The notes: generated from the letters alone by a model not told the origin. 64,000 nucleotides of DNA from Corythucha ciliata (GCA_038030265.1 CM075937.1:46666198-46730197); one strand, 5' to 3'. Shown: positions 46,694 through 58,081, counted from the first letter of the stretch. Translations and numbers: made by a program.

Positions 46694-49600
46694 GGGGTCG
46701 ACCGCTCGAAATTGGTTTCCTACGTGCTGATCCGCGAAATCGGTTTTTTGAATTAACAAAACCCGAGAAATTTGGTTGCGCAAGTGCCAATAATCTGGAA
46801 AATTCGAGTTCATTCGAGCTCAATGGGGTGAAAGCCGCGAATTGTAGTCATTTCTTGGGTCAAAATGTTTGTTTTTGGCTCAGAATGTTAAATTTCAGAG
46901 CTTAAAATCACGGCTGTAAACTTTATATGGACTGAAATTTCGATTATTTGAGCTTTTAGATCAAACTTTGAAGACATAATTCTGTTTTGAAGTCGAACAA
47001 GCCATTATTGGATCACGACCAGATCGCGGGTCAAAGTTTTCAGTGTTTTCGACTAACTGGCGGAGGCGTAGAGTTTAGGTTTTCGTTGGAGGAGGGGGGG
47101 GGGCGATGGCCAAAATTAGCTTGGCCCAAATCCAGATAAGGGGTGAAGAGGGGTCGAAAACGCTCATTCGGACCTCGCTGGCCCACTGATGAGCAGAGAA
47201 ATAATGCCAAACCAAGAAAACACGAAACGATCAGATTTGGTCACTTCGAGGGAGGGGGGGGGCGACGCCCCTCAGGGGCTATTTGGCCTTGACCGCCTGC
47301 AGTTCACAAGTCAGCATGGTCGGAGGCATTCTAAACCAGCATACAGTTCAAATGGAAGCATTTTGAAGAATGGCCAAAAACGCTCATTTTTAGCCAATTT
47401 TAGGAGGGCTGTCGCCCCTTTAAGGACGTTCGCGCCGAAACCGCGGGCGTTTGTCATTTCAGCATTGCCCTAAATCACGTTTCATGCAGATCGGAACACT
47501 TTGAGAAACTTTACCTAAAATTTCGCCCACATTTTGGCGAAAATGGCAAAAAAATAAAAATTGGACGAAAACTCGTATATCAGGGTTTCTCATCACAGGG
47601 GACCGGAAAATCTAAACAGATTTTCGATCGGACGAGCCATTGAAGTAGTCCTCCCCGTGATTCCGGCGATACATTCCTGTTGGACGGCGGCTACGTTATC
47701 ATCAGCCCGGTAGTCCTAGGAAAAGCCTCGACGCAGGCGGACCTCGCTGGCCCACGCGAAACGGTCAGTTTTGGTCACTTTGAGGTGGGCTGACGCCCCC
47801 CCCCCCCCGTCTTTTGGGCTATTTGGCCTTAACTGGCCTTAACCGCCTGCAGTTCAGCACATTCGGAGGGACTCATAACCAGCGAACAGCTCAAATCGAA
47901 GCATTTTGAAAAATGATCGAAAACGCTTATTTTTAGCCGGCGCGGTCACCGTTTGATGGAAGAAATTGTTGAAAATCAGTATAAGGTATTGGGGGGAAAG
48001 GGCGATTTCCAAGAGATGCGCGAACTTGTCCCCCCCCCCGTCATTATAAGAAGGTTTATGGTAGATACCCGTCATTAAAATATCAGAAAATTCAGGAACG
48101 TCACCATACAGAACGTCCCTCAGACCATACTCCCGATCACTACTAAAAGAGGCTTGTCATTGCCCCTAAAACTGGTAAAAATGATAATTTTGCCTTGACG
48201 TTGGTTTCGGTAGATTTTATTGACTCCAAGGCTGCCAAGCACGGCAAGGAGTTTTCGATTACGTTACCACTGCTGTTACGTTCCGAAAACGTACACAAGA
48301 GGCCAAAAACGGGTACGTCACAGAGAGAAGGCAGGTCATTGGTAAGTCCCTTCGTAACAAGTTTGACCAAAAACGAAGCTTTTTCGTGGATTCGAGTCTT
48401 GTTTTAAAACCTCAAAACTTTTTCCTCATACAATAAATTCGCGCGAGGGTATAAGGGGGGGGGGGAGGCAACAAATTTTAATGGTCCAAGGGGGCATGGG
48501 CGTGAAAGGGATGAGAACCACTCGTCGTATATCGCAGAGACGACATAGGCGCACAGAGAACGAATGCACAGCAGATTTGTGATTTCATAAATTTTAGACA
48601 CGAAATTTTATATCTGAGTGGGCGTTTTACTAAATTTTAGCCATTAATTAGCGTTTTTCTCCATTACAGCCGTAAATTTGCTGATTTTTTTCATTTGTAT
48701 CCGCGAATTAACGTTTTGTCTAGACTTTATCCGCGAGAACTAGCGTTTTCCCCAAATTTCATCCATAAAATAGCGATTTTTCTGAATTTTAGCCGCAAAT
48801 TAATTAGTGATTGTTTAGCTTTGTCCGTGAACTATAAATATAGGATTTTTCAATTTTAGCTGCTAAATTAGCTGTTTTTGTCAATTTTACTATCGAACTC
48901 GAGATTTTTCTCAATTTTTTATAGCGATTTTCCAAACTTTTGCTGTGGATTAGCGTTTGTCCCAATTTTAGCTGCTAATTAGCCATTCTTCTAAATTTCA
49001 GTCGTGAACTAGCGTGTATCGCAAATTTAGCTATGAATTAGCGACTTTTCTCCTTTGTATAGATTTTTGCCGTTTTTCTCAATTTTAGCCCAGCATTGGC
49101 CTTTTTTTGTTTGTTTGTATTTTTTTTTCCAATTGCAGCCGCGACTTTTTATACTTGCCTTTTCTGCCTTTTTGCGCTTGTAAATAATCAAAAACCGGGG
49201 CGTGACTTATCAATTCACCAAAGTACAGTAAATTAGCGTTTTTTTTTTTCATTTTAGCCCTACAGAGGCTAAAGCTAGTGTCATCAAGATACCGCGAATG
49301 AAGCCTTTTTCACAGTTTTAGCAACAAATATTAGCGCTTTTTCCTAACTTTTTGCTACATACTTGCCCTAAGAACAGCAATAAGTGCGCCTTTTCATTTT
49401 TACCCGCTGTTAAAGGACCTAAAAATTCTGGGGATAAGCGTGTTTGCTCCAATTTAGCCTCCCGGTTACCTCCAGAAGCCCAGCGAATTCTCTCATTTTA
49501 AGCCTTCGGTTATCGCTTTTGTGGGCTGAATCGAATATTCAGCTTGCACTCTTTGCTTATCACCTGTAACGTTTCATTCCAACCCAGGAGTCGGAAAAAA

Positions 49601-52600
49601 ACACTAATTTTTCGATCAATAAGCATTTCGGGGGACTCCTCTCTCCACTACCTCGTTACGCCGCGTGATTCACAGACAGAAATAAGAAAAAGCGTTAAAT
49701 GACTGCTAAAATTAAGAAAAGTACTAACAAACTACTTCGCGGATAAAATTTCTTTAAAGCTTCCGCGGATTAAATGTAGAAAAGGCGCTAATTAGAGGCT
49801 AGAAGTATGGAAACGACAATTTTAGGTATCTGAAGGCAGTCTGTTGCGCTAATTTGAAGCTAAAATTAAGAAAAAACTGCAAATTCATCGATGAAATTGA
49901 GGAAAACCACTCATTTATGGCTAAAACAAGGAAAAACACAAATTTACTTTTAAAAAATGCAGAAAAATTGCTGATTCGTAGCTCATTCAGTTATAAAATT
50001 GAGATGAAGCGCTGAAGTGAGGAAAAAACGCAAATTCCCGGTTTAAATAGAGAAAACGTCAATTCGCTGCTTCAGAAGGTAACTTCGTGCCAGGAAGTGA
50101 AAAAAGTCGCCAATCCAGGGCCAAATTTAGCATGTTATCTAACAAGCGTTAGATAACTCGCGGCAAAAATTGGGGAAAAACTCTAATTCGTGGGAAAATC
50201 TATGCTTAGCGGCTAAAATGAGGAAAAACGCTAATTTACGGCTAAAATAAAGATATGGCTAATTGGGTTGTTAATTTGAGAAAGGTTGCTAATTCACAAA
50301 AAGTAGAGTTGAAATGGCGAGCTGTGGTACCCAGAGGCAACTTCGTGGCCAATTGCCAATTAGGAAAAAGCGCTAACTTATCGTAAGAATTGAGAATAAT
50401 CGCTAACTCGCGGCTAAAATGGAGACAAATCTATTATTCGCGGCCAAAACGTGGACAAATAGCTAATTCGTCGATGAAATTAAATTGGAGAGTTGAAAAA
50501 ACACTAATTCGCGGTTAACATGGAGAAGACGCTAAATCTTATGGCTTAACTGAACGGTGACTCCATGGAGGCGCCAAATGTCTAAGGACGGCACTGGCCC
50601 AGAATGTGTGGACAGATGAGTTTAAAAAATGAATGAGCGAAGTATTTTGACCTTTGGATTGACAAAAACATATAGACAGAGAGCCAGTGAAAAAAAACGG
50701 TGGTCATAAGTAAATGGGTCTAATGTGTCTAAATTTATAGTACTAGTTGGTTTGAAGAGGGAATGACAAGTCTGGCAGCGATTTGCCGGCCGTGACATAG
50801 GTATTTATATCACCACATAAATATGTGAAAATGTGATGAAAAATTTCATGATTAGTAAATGGCTGATTTTTGGTGAGGAGTTAGGGGATGGGTCCTCGCA
50901 CTCGGAAACCACAATGGCAGACGGTTTGGAGTTGACGAAAAGGGGGGCAGACGCCCCCGAAGGTAAGAAAAGTGGGGGACATTTTTTATGATTAGTAAAT
51001 GGCTGATTTTTGGTGAGGATTTAGGGGATGGTTCCTAATACTCAGAAACAACAATGGCAGACGATTTGGAGATGACAAAGGAGGGGGCAGACGCCCCCAA
51101 AGATGAAAAAATAGGGTGGACAGCATTACAGAAAAATGCAGGAAAGTAGGTACTCTTACGAACATTGGTATAGTTAACCATCTGTATTCAATCTTTTTTA
51201 ACGGGAAATAAGCTGATTGATACATAGCAACGAATCATGAATAATAGATTAAATCTGATGTGGTAACACAGGAAAAGAAAAAAAAAAGTGCTAATAATAA
51301 CGCACCAAAATGAAGAGAAAATCGTTCTCGGATTATTGAAAAAAGACTTTCAAGTCTGAAGGTACCTTCATTCTCATAAACAGCAATTTCATAATATTTA
51401 AAAAGAAAAAAGCACGGTTCAAAGAAGGAAGAAGGTTACAATTTCACACATTTCAATATTCTTCGTCCTCTTCATCCTCGAGTTCACTGTCTGTTTCACT
51501 CCCTGCAAAGAGAATTGGTACCACATTAATTGCAGTAGTATGAGAATTGGAAAAGAAATCGAAACCAACAACAAGTTAATGAGTGACAATTACCATCTTC
51601 AATTGTTGAGTCCTCAGAAGGCTGAATGATCACATCCTTGACCAGAAGGGGGCATTGTTCTCCTCCAAACCAGTGCAGTTTGTATCTGCCCTCGTGCTCC
51701 GTCCAACCGTAGTTTTGTGGGTTTAGTGCAGTTGGTTGCTTCAAATAAGCATGCCTCCACAAAACGGCAATGTAATGAGACCTCTGAATCTGCTGGAGTA
51801 GCTCTGAAGCGCAGGGGGGAAGGCTGGTGGAGTCAAGGTTTTTGAATTTTTTAAGGTAGGGCTCACTCTGGTGACTCATTTTAAAATTTTTTGAGAACAT
51901 TTGGAACCTGGCTTTGTTCACATTGTCACACTGCTGTATGCCATAGATCCTGCACACAAATTTATTCAGGATTGAAACCACTTCATCTTGCGCAGATTCA
52001 AATGCAGTGGAGTCGTTCAGTTTGGCAAGAGCGCTCTGAAATTCACTGCTTTTCATCAGAATTGAAAATGGCTTATTTTTTCCTTTTTTGAAGAAACAGG
52101 GATTGTAATCACAGCCTGTTATAGCGTGAAAGCCAAGGAGTGCTTCGCAAAGCGCCTTGCCTAAGTTATCGTAGAGCATATTGACGTCAATGTACCTTCG
52201 ATTATTGCCTGCTCCGGCATCCATCCAAAGGCGCAGTGGATGATGAAAATGGTCCACGTTGCCCAGAGTGATGATGAGCACATCAGTATCTGAGCATTTT
52301 ATGACCACATTTCTTCCTGCCTCGACCTGGCAAAGGTGGTAAACAATTTTGGTATCAGCCTCTTCATGGTCCTCACATGTGAAGTGCTCATCTATTGAAG
52401 CCTTGATTTTACCTTCTACTGCTTTGAAGATGTAACATTTCTCAAAGTTGAGATATACTTCTTTGTTGCCAATAAATGGAGCAACTTCTTCAGTAGCCCA
52501 GTGTAATATGAAGAATCGTACCAGAGCTTCTTTGAACTTGGGGTTTCGGAGTTCTTTACTGAAATCAGTCAGTCTGATTTGATCAGGTCCAGAAATGGAG

Positions 52601-55600
52601 TAGCTGCGGGCCTCCAAGCCACTTCTGCGCTCTCGCTCTTCATCTTTGATGCTGGGTGATTTGTATTGATCGAATATGAAATGGACTTGTGATGTAGATG
52701 ACAGACAGGCCATCTGTAGGAGATTCTTGGAAATGCTTCCAAAGGTTTTAGGGACCTCTTTCATGAGATGGAGCATGTAAAAACCATCAACAATATGTAC
52801 GTCAACTTTTGGTGGTGGGTTGCTGGTGATTCTCTTCTCCAACAGCTTCAACAAGGAAGATTTATCAGTTTTACACATAGTGCCATCAAGGTGGCACATT
52901 GACATAGGAGCAGGGGTCAAGGGATATGACAGAGCTTTGGCAACATCTATATGCTCCTCCAATGAGACTGCCAGCATCCGGCCAAACAAATCTCGTTGCA
53001 TTTTCACTTCTTGAACTTTCCAACCCACTTTGATAGTCTTCTTAGCCGCGTTGCATGCAAAAGTGGCAAGCGCATTCTTCTTGATGGGTTTCTCCAATCG
53101 GTTAGGATCCTCTGCACATTCCTGTATAAATGTTTCTCGCTGAGCTTGGCCCAGACTCTCCACACTCAGTAAGAAGTTGGCCACAGAATCTGGTGCTGCT
53201 TTCCCAGTGGCCAAGTTGTACATTATGTCATGCTCTAGCAGCAAGTCAAAAGGATTCATTGTGCTTTCGACAGTTTGTAGAAGTTTTTGAAGTTGGGTGA
53301 TATTCCTGGAAATGTTGGAAGGCTCCAGTTCAGCTGTGACGTCCTGAGGTTTCTGAAGTCCTGTCGTTTCATAAACATGGGATATTATTGCCGACCTTAT
53401 GGAATGGCTCCTTGCCCATCGCTGTCTTGCTGATATGGAATTGGTAAAATGTGTTACACCAGTCAGTCTTCGTGCTGCATCAGCGTTCACTGCTTGTTCC
53501 AGAGTCAAATCAATGGGTTGTCTGGAAAATGGCTTGTCAGTGCGTTTCACACCAAAGGTGCCTTGTTTCATAGACATTTCAAGTCCAGGATGAGTTTGAT
53601 CGACATTCAGCAGGTTTTCGATATATCTGACAAGCCAACGAGCGTAATTAGGTTGGTTGAAAACAAAGGAGAGGTTGGACAATTTAGGTAAAATGTGCTT
53701 GAACAGCTCAAAATCCCCACATCTGATGCTCCTTGACAATATGAGGTAGTAATTTATAAAGTTGACAAACATCATGTAGAAAGCAGGTGTTTTACCGTGT
53801 TCTCCTCTCAGTGTTGAATCATGGTAGCAGAAGTACTGACGAATTAGAGTGCCCAAACTGCCATCTTCTCTGCAATTTATTGGACCCTTTTCTTGGTTTT
53901 GAATTTTGGTGAGCTCGATAACCACGTCTTCCTCAACTTGAATTTTTTCTTCTTCCAAGAATGCTCGGAAGTGCAGAATTTCCAAGGCCAATGCAACCAG
54001 GGGATACAGTCGCTTGCATCTGTTGAAATGCTTACCTAAAATCAAGCCATTGACTGATCCACCTGCAAGGAGTTCGCTCTGAACCATCAGAAATGGCTGT
54101 CCACAATCTTCAATGAATTTGCCAACGGCTTTGAAAAAAGCCATCATTATGTGGAACGCCCCTAGGTGAATAAACACTCTGTTAAATCTTTCTCCCTCAC
54201 ACTTCTGTATTTGAAGTGCAACTTTAGCAATAGCCAGATCATATGTCACTTCACAGTACCTCTGGCCGCATTCATCGGCAATCTTGAGCACCTGAACTAA
54301 GGTTTCTAATACTGCAGCAGTCTCTGTTGGGGAAACATTGATGGGCGTGAGGTATGTGACTTTTTGCTTGTACGAGCTGTCCTTAACATATTTGCTGTTG
54401 AAACCAACCCACATTGGAGTATCAGGGATTCCAAGAGCATGTGAGAGCATCCATATTGCATCTAATTCTTTAGTGAGCGCCAATTATTCAGGGGTTGATA
54501 ATCGCTTTTCATGGTCTCTTGGCAGTAGGGTGTCAACAAGTTTAGGTTTTTTGGGGTAAGGCGTTAAATCTGCAGTTATCACATCAAAACTTCTACGCTT
54601 CCTCTTCCCAGTATCATCTTTTTTGACAGAGGTTGAAGGAACATTTTCAAGAGAGGTCGATGGAGTACCTCTGTTCACATTACCAAGGCATTGTGCCAAT
54701 TCATCAGGTTTACAAACGGCATTTTGGAATATTATTCCTACAGTGTCGTGGAGTGTATCTTTGCCTGAGGTAGTTTCAACATACCTGTCGTAGTTGTCGT
54801 AGGCAGCAACAGTGTTCAATCCAGGAGAAAGTTGGATTCCTTGAGGACATACTCTTGAATGATCGGCTGAAGCGAAGGTAGCTTCAGTCTCCAACTCTTC
54901 TATAACGTTATAGCTGCAGCAGGCTCCGTAACGATTCAGAATATCGATAACCTTGCGACTGCTTGTGAGACTTTTAAGAGCCAAGCCCAGCACAATATGC
55001 TTAGTTGTCTTCACTCTCCCACAGCGAACAGCATATATGATATCTTGGGCGATAGATTCCACCTTTCGCAAAGTGCCTTGGCTCATCCTTCGTCGGGAAT
55101 GCACTCCACCCAATAATGTTGTGAGAAAGTCTAAAATCTGCTGTGGAATGGTGCATTCTCCATTTATCAAATCATCTGTGGTTGGCGAGTCAGGAATTGG
55201 TTTTTTTTTTTATTTCAAAAATTGTCTGCCGCAAAGAGAGAGCAGTTTGCTGGAATGGATCTTCTTGTTGAAGTTGGTTGAATATTCCTTCATCAACAAT
55301 TACATTTTTTGGAGCAATTATGTACTTCCATGAAATGGAGAGACTTTCGTACTGGTAGTCGTTATCCTCTAATATCCTTGACATAATTGTCCTGTAATTC
55401 TTAAGTAAGTATGTCAAGAAGAAACAGTTTTGATTTTCAATCACTTCTGCATTAATGAACGACCACAGCTCATCTTCAGTCTGCTTGTGGAATTGCCGAC
55501 ATTTATGCCAATCACTTTGATCATCTTTCTTGTTCATTAATCGCTTGTATTTGCTATCATATGAAAATCTGCACTGACAGTGATATATCATGTTTTTTTC

Positions 55601-58081
55601 ACCATTATTTTCAATCCTGAATACAAGTGCCTCATCATTCAGGCTGATTGCTTGCTGTAGAGCCTGTTGCCGAATTTGACTATCAGGCCCAGCCCTGTGC
55701 AGCACCACATCAACTCCTTATTTACTCTCCATCTCTTTCTGTTACAAAAAATGCAAGATTGGCTTGCCAATTCAATTAGTGAGTCTTCCTGTGACAACTC
55801 GGCTGCGCCAAATTCCCTCGACTTAGTTGGTGTTTGAGTACTGTTGTCTGACATCAGGGGTGAGAGGCTCCCTGGGGTCTTTGAACCTGTTGCTGTTGAT
55901 GCATGCTGCTTAGTTGGTGTTTGTGTTACCTTTTCCAGGAATGAAGGGGAAATCCTCTCAGGAGTCAACACAGTCTGCGTCTCACTCGTTACTGATGGAG
56001 GGAATGGATCGGGGGTGACGGATGAAGATCTTGCACTCTGCATTTCCTGGGACATTGGGTCTGTGATCAGGAGTTGAGGGTTTGATGCTGCAGCTGGTTG
56101 ATCATGTCCTGAGTCATAGTACTTTTTTTGCAATGCAGTAAAGCTTCTGTAGCACTGAGAATGGTAGCCCTGACTACAGTCTACACTTGCTGGCAACGAT
56201 AAGTCACTGTACTTTAAATTATGTTTGCGACGCAAAATTTTCACTTCAGGGCACTTCTTCAATGTTTTGTCACTGAACCGAATTGTTTTCCCCCCCCCCC
56301 AACTTCCGCACAAAAAACACAGGGGTTTGTATCCATTTTGGGCTTCCTATTTCATTTTCACACTGAAACAGGTACCTACAGGTATAATACTCAATTTCTC
56401 AAACTCACCTCATATGTTTCGCGTAACACGGACGGAGCACAGATGAATTCCACAGCACGGGGTCGTATCACGAACCCGTGTGAAAATGCCGCAAGATGCG
56501 GTTGCTATGATGGGATAGTGTTATTTCTTATTCGGCGTCCTTAGATACCGCTATCGGCATTTTTTCCCGACCGTTCGTAATAAGGCCCCGAGGAGAAATG
56601 GAATAACTACGCAGTGAGACCAGCCAAACAATTAAGGGAGGGGGATGTGTCCAAGGTCTCGTCTACCTGCGTGCTCGTATTTCGATCGTAAAAACGGAAG
56701 GAGACGTGCACTGCTGTCCACTTAGCCGAGTTTTCAAAATTAATTAGTAGGTACCTCGCACAGAGACTCGCCTAGTAAGCAGGTAGGCACCGTCCGACCT
56801 TCATGGATCCCCGTTTCCTCCAACAGAAATAGCATCAAAAATTGATTGATTATTTCATATAGCTATTTATGAGAATCACGGGACCATCTGACTTGAATGT
56901 CCTTTTCAACAATCCGAGAACGATTTTCTCTTCATTTTGGTGCGTTATTATTAGCGCTTTTTCATTACTTTTTCTTTTCTTGTGTTACGATCATATTTAA
57001 ACTATCAATCATGATTCGTTGATATGTATCAATCAGCTTATTTCCCGTTAAAAAAGATTGAGTACAGATGGATAATTATACCAATGTTCGTAAGAGTACC
57101 TACATTCCTGCATTTTTCTGTAATGGTGTCCACCCTATTTTCTCATCTTTGGGGGCGTCTGCCCCCTCCTTTGTCATCTCCAAATCGTCTGCCATTGTTG
57201 TTTCTGAGTATTAGGAACCATTCCCTAAATCCTCACCAAAAATCAGCCATTTACTAATCATAAAAAATGTTTCCCACTTTTCTTACCTTCGGGGGCGTCT
57301 GCCCCCCTTTTCGTCAACTCCAAACCGTCTGCCATTGTGGTTTCCGAGTGCGAGGACCCATCCCCTAACTCCTCACCAAAAATCAGCCATTTACTAATCA
57401 TGAAATTTTTCATCACATTTTCACATATTTATGTGGTGATATAAATACCTATGTCACGGCCGGCAAATCGCTGCCAGACTTGTCATTCCCTCTTCAAACC
57501 AACTAGTACTATAAATTTAGACACATTAGACCCATTTGCTTATGACCACCGTTTTTTTTCACTGGCTCTTAGTCTAATATGTGATGGAGTGAAAATTGCT
57601 TGCAGATTGGCCCTAAAAACATGCTCGAGAAATTTCAGTTTGGCCCCACCGATTTAGGACCTCTAACCGCTTTCAGATTAGCCCTTTGGTCCAATTAATC
57701 CAGTTTGGTCTGTTATGTTCAAAAAGTGTAGATTGGCCCTTTGTATGTCTTCCCAACGGCATTATATGTATATCTCCGGAGCCTTGGCTCTCTGGCAACC
57801 CTAAGCGCAAGCGACAATGTTAATTTCCCCGACAGCGACATGTTAAGTACCGTAAACGCTAAAGTTAATTTTGGTGTACACGTTGCTAGGATGGTAAACA
57901 TTTCGTTGGTTGAAATGTAAATAACGTTAACGTTAGCGGAGCTGTTTGCAAAATCTCTCTATTTTCGAGGAAACGTAAATTGGCCCCACTTAAAACACTT
58001 GAAGAAATACGAACAAGACGACTTACCTGTAGAATATCTGTCGGTTCTCTACGTATCCTGCGAGGGATTTTGATATCTTCG
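42124..58081 (-). CDS. PTCD3: PTCD3, mitochondrial small ribosomal subunit protein mS39 (pentatricopeptide repeat)
   Basis: Ten exons on the minus strand: 58081-58027, 44548-44221, 44174-44009, 43942-43702, 43627-43426, 43354-43132, 42980-42872, 42812-42586, 42513-42324, 42261-42124. All phases agree, giving 625 residues plus a stop. Human PTCD3 is 689, so only the N-terminal mitochondrial targeting part is missing. Diagnostic segments are EDIKIPRRI (first exon found), ALSSTVGRDPTAA, YHDDPYLIP, YALAQEAGRKAA, ELVCYYNSDEPSSEQ, VEPSLATFYHLIEAFSKD, DPNDTKFFGGAM and FMVFYDDLVPYIYTPEP. mS39 binds the mitoribosome near the mRNA entrance and supports mitochondrial translation. Introns are 46-150 bp except the first found, 13.5 kb, which contains a whole transposon. 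A candidate donor at 58357 may end the preceding exon. Confidence 0.9.
44549..45329. other. PTCD3 large intron, proximal part
   Basis: A ~100-bp GC-rich block (ACTCCGGTTTTCACCCGGAG at 44741 to CCAGCCGGGCTGAG at ~44804) looks like a dispersed short repeat. An 80-codon frame at 45201-44959 (-) resembles no known protein and is not supported as an exon. Confidence 0.45.
45330..46235. repeat. Family 1 minisatellite (reverse orientation) in the PTCD3 intron
   Basis: Units of TTTTAGCCGCGAATTAGCG and TTTTTCTCAATTTT with drift; non-coding. At 46226 a CAGGGGTGGCGGATA sequence marks the change to family 3 and may be a transposon end. Confidence 0.75.
46260..46990. repeat. Family 3 minisatellite with a 60-nt T tract
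   Basis: Units of GCTAAATCCACGAAATT and GGGTTTTGAAAG-type sequence surround an uninterrupted T run of 60 nt at 46630-46689, the longest homopolymer in the window. Confidence 0.7.
47228..47945. repeat. Pair of ~170-bp direct repeats
   Basis: 47228-47400 and 47765-47945 share TTTGGTCACTT, the GGCGACGCCCC / GCTGACGCCCC block, GGGCTATTTGGCCTT, ACCGCCTGCAGTTCA and TGGAAGCATTTTGAA segments, ~537 bp apart. They could be LTRs or tandem copies of a small element. No PBS or polypurine tract was seen between them. Confidence 0.55.
47946..48599. other. Non-coding stretch with one coding-like patch
   Basis: 48213-48345 is open in more than one + frame and is bounded by CGGTAG and GTAAGT, resembling a splice acceptor and donor. 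I recognise no family in any frame. C/G homopolymers at 48031 and 48456. Confidence 0.25.
48600..50560. repeat. Family 1 minisatellite in opposed orientations
   Basis: 48600-49560 reads TTTTAGCCGCGAATTAGCG (reverse). 49680-50560 reads CGCGGCTAAAATTGAGGAAAA (forward). The two arms are separated by ~120 bp of unrelated sequence. The arrangement is a very imperfect large inverted repeat immediately before the Academ-like transposon. Confidence 0.7.
50673..51380. repeat. Left terminal inverted repeat
   Basis: Pairs with 56866-57576. Subterminal units at 50848-50972 and 50988-51110 share ATGATTAGTAAATGGCTGAT, GGGGATGG, ACAATGGCAGACG and GGGGGCAGACGCCCCC. A 77-codon frame in each arm is a mirror artefact. 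Confidence 0.85.
51453..56335 (-). pseudogene. Academ-like transposase, four lesions, terminal intron
   Basis: The likely start is the ATG at 56335, giving CVFC then, after a 10-nt G run at 56288-56300, a frame shift into the frame to 55639 with YHSQCYRSF: a first zinc-binding-like module. CIFCNRKR, then a shift near 55715, leads to YHCQCRFSYDSKYKR, a second module (to 55190). A shift in the A run at ~55205 enters the 55185-54484 frame, which has a basic KKDDTGKRKRR patch. A lone TAA at 54484-54486 separates it from the 985-codon frame (54483-51526). In the latter, acidic motifs match FEN1/XPG nucleases: DGFYML (566), FDQY (605), EEADTK (707), CSDTDVL (730), GCDY (790). A GT donor at 51593 and AG at 51503 define an intron leading to a Glu/Asp-rich C-terminus ending at 51453. 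Confidence 0.75.
56463..56592. mobile_element. Hairpin MITE inside the Academ-like transposon
   Basis: Homologous, in inverted orientation, to 13915-14051: GCGGTTGCTATGATGGGATA, GTGTTATTTCTTATTCGG, and CGGCATTTTTTCCCGACCG then AATAAGGCCCC. Its left end is less conserved. It shows that the transposon acquired a secondary insertion. Confidence 0.7.
56866..57576. repeat. Right terminal inverted repeat
   Basis: Inverted copy of 50673-51380 with the same pair of subterminal units (57130-57250 and 57270-57400). Differences are scattered single changes and small indels, plus a somewhat diverged inner part. Confidence 0.85.
58027..58081 (-). other. PTCD3: Remote 55-nt exon of PTCD3
   Basis: TTTCTTTTCAG precedes it and GTAAGT follows. 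It encodes EDIKIPRRIRREPTDILQ, which joins in phase 0 to ALSSTVGRDPTAA of the exon at 44548. This corresponds to the EEVVIPKK...VLQALASTVNRDTTA region of human PTCD3. It is too short to stand out as an open frame. The match across the junction is the evidence that the two lie in one gene. Confidence 0.85.

Larger units (their letters stand above)
50673..57576 (-). mobile_element. Academ-like DNA transposon with ~700-bp terminal inverted repeats
   Basis: Terminal inverted repeats lie at 50673-51380 and 56866-57576, starting TAGAC and nearly identical over ~700 bp, including GAGCCAGTGAAAAAAAACGG. ATA flanks both ends (50670-50672 and 57577-57579), a possible 3-bp duplication. Each repeat contains two ~130-bp tandem units with GGGGGCAGACGCCCCC and CTGATTTTTGGTGAGGA. 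The single gene inside (56335 to 51453) ends in a FEN1/XPG-like nuclease. Long TIRs, short duplications and an XPG-type domain fit the Academ superfamily as I recall it; the assignment is inference. A hairpin MITE (56463-56592) sits between the right TIR and the gene. The element lies in the PTCD3 intron on the same strand as the host gene. Confidence 0.7.

Noticed and set aside
46522..46905. A 127-codon frame through the T60 tract, and the poly-Lys frame opposite
   Set aside because: Homopolymer artefacts inside family 3 minisatellite.
50992..51225. A 77-codon frame also present at 57024-57257
   Set aside because: The two are the same sequence in the two arms of the terminal inverted repeat; no coding signature beyond that.
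51526..54483. The 985-codon frame as a host gene
   Set aside because: It lies between long inverted repeats with a short flanking duplication, and continues upstream in the same frame past a single stop into transposon-specific zinc-binding modules.
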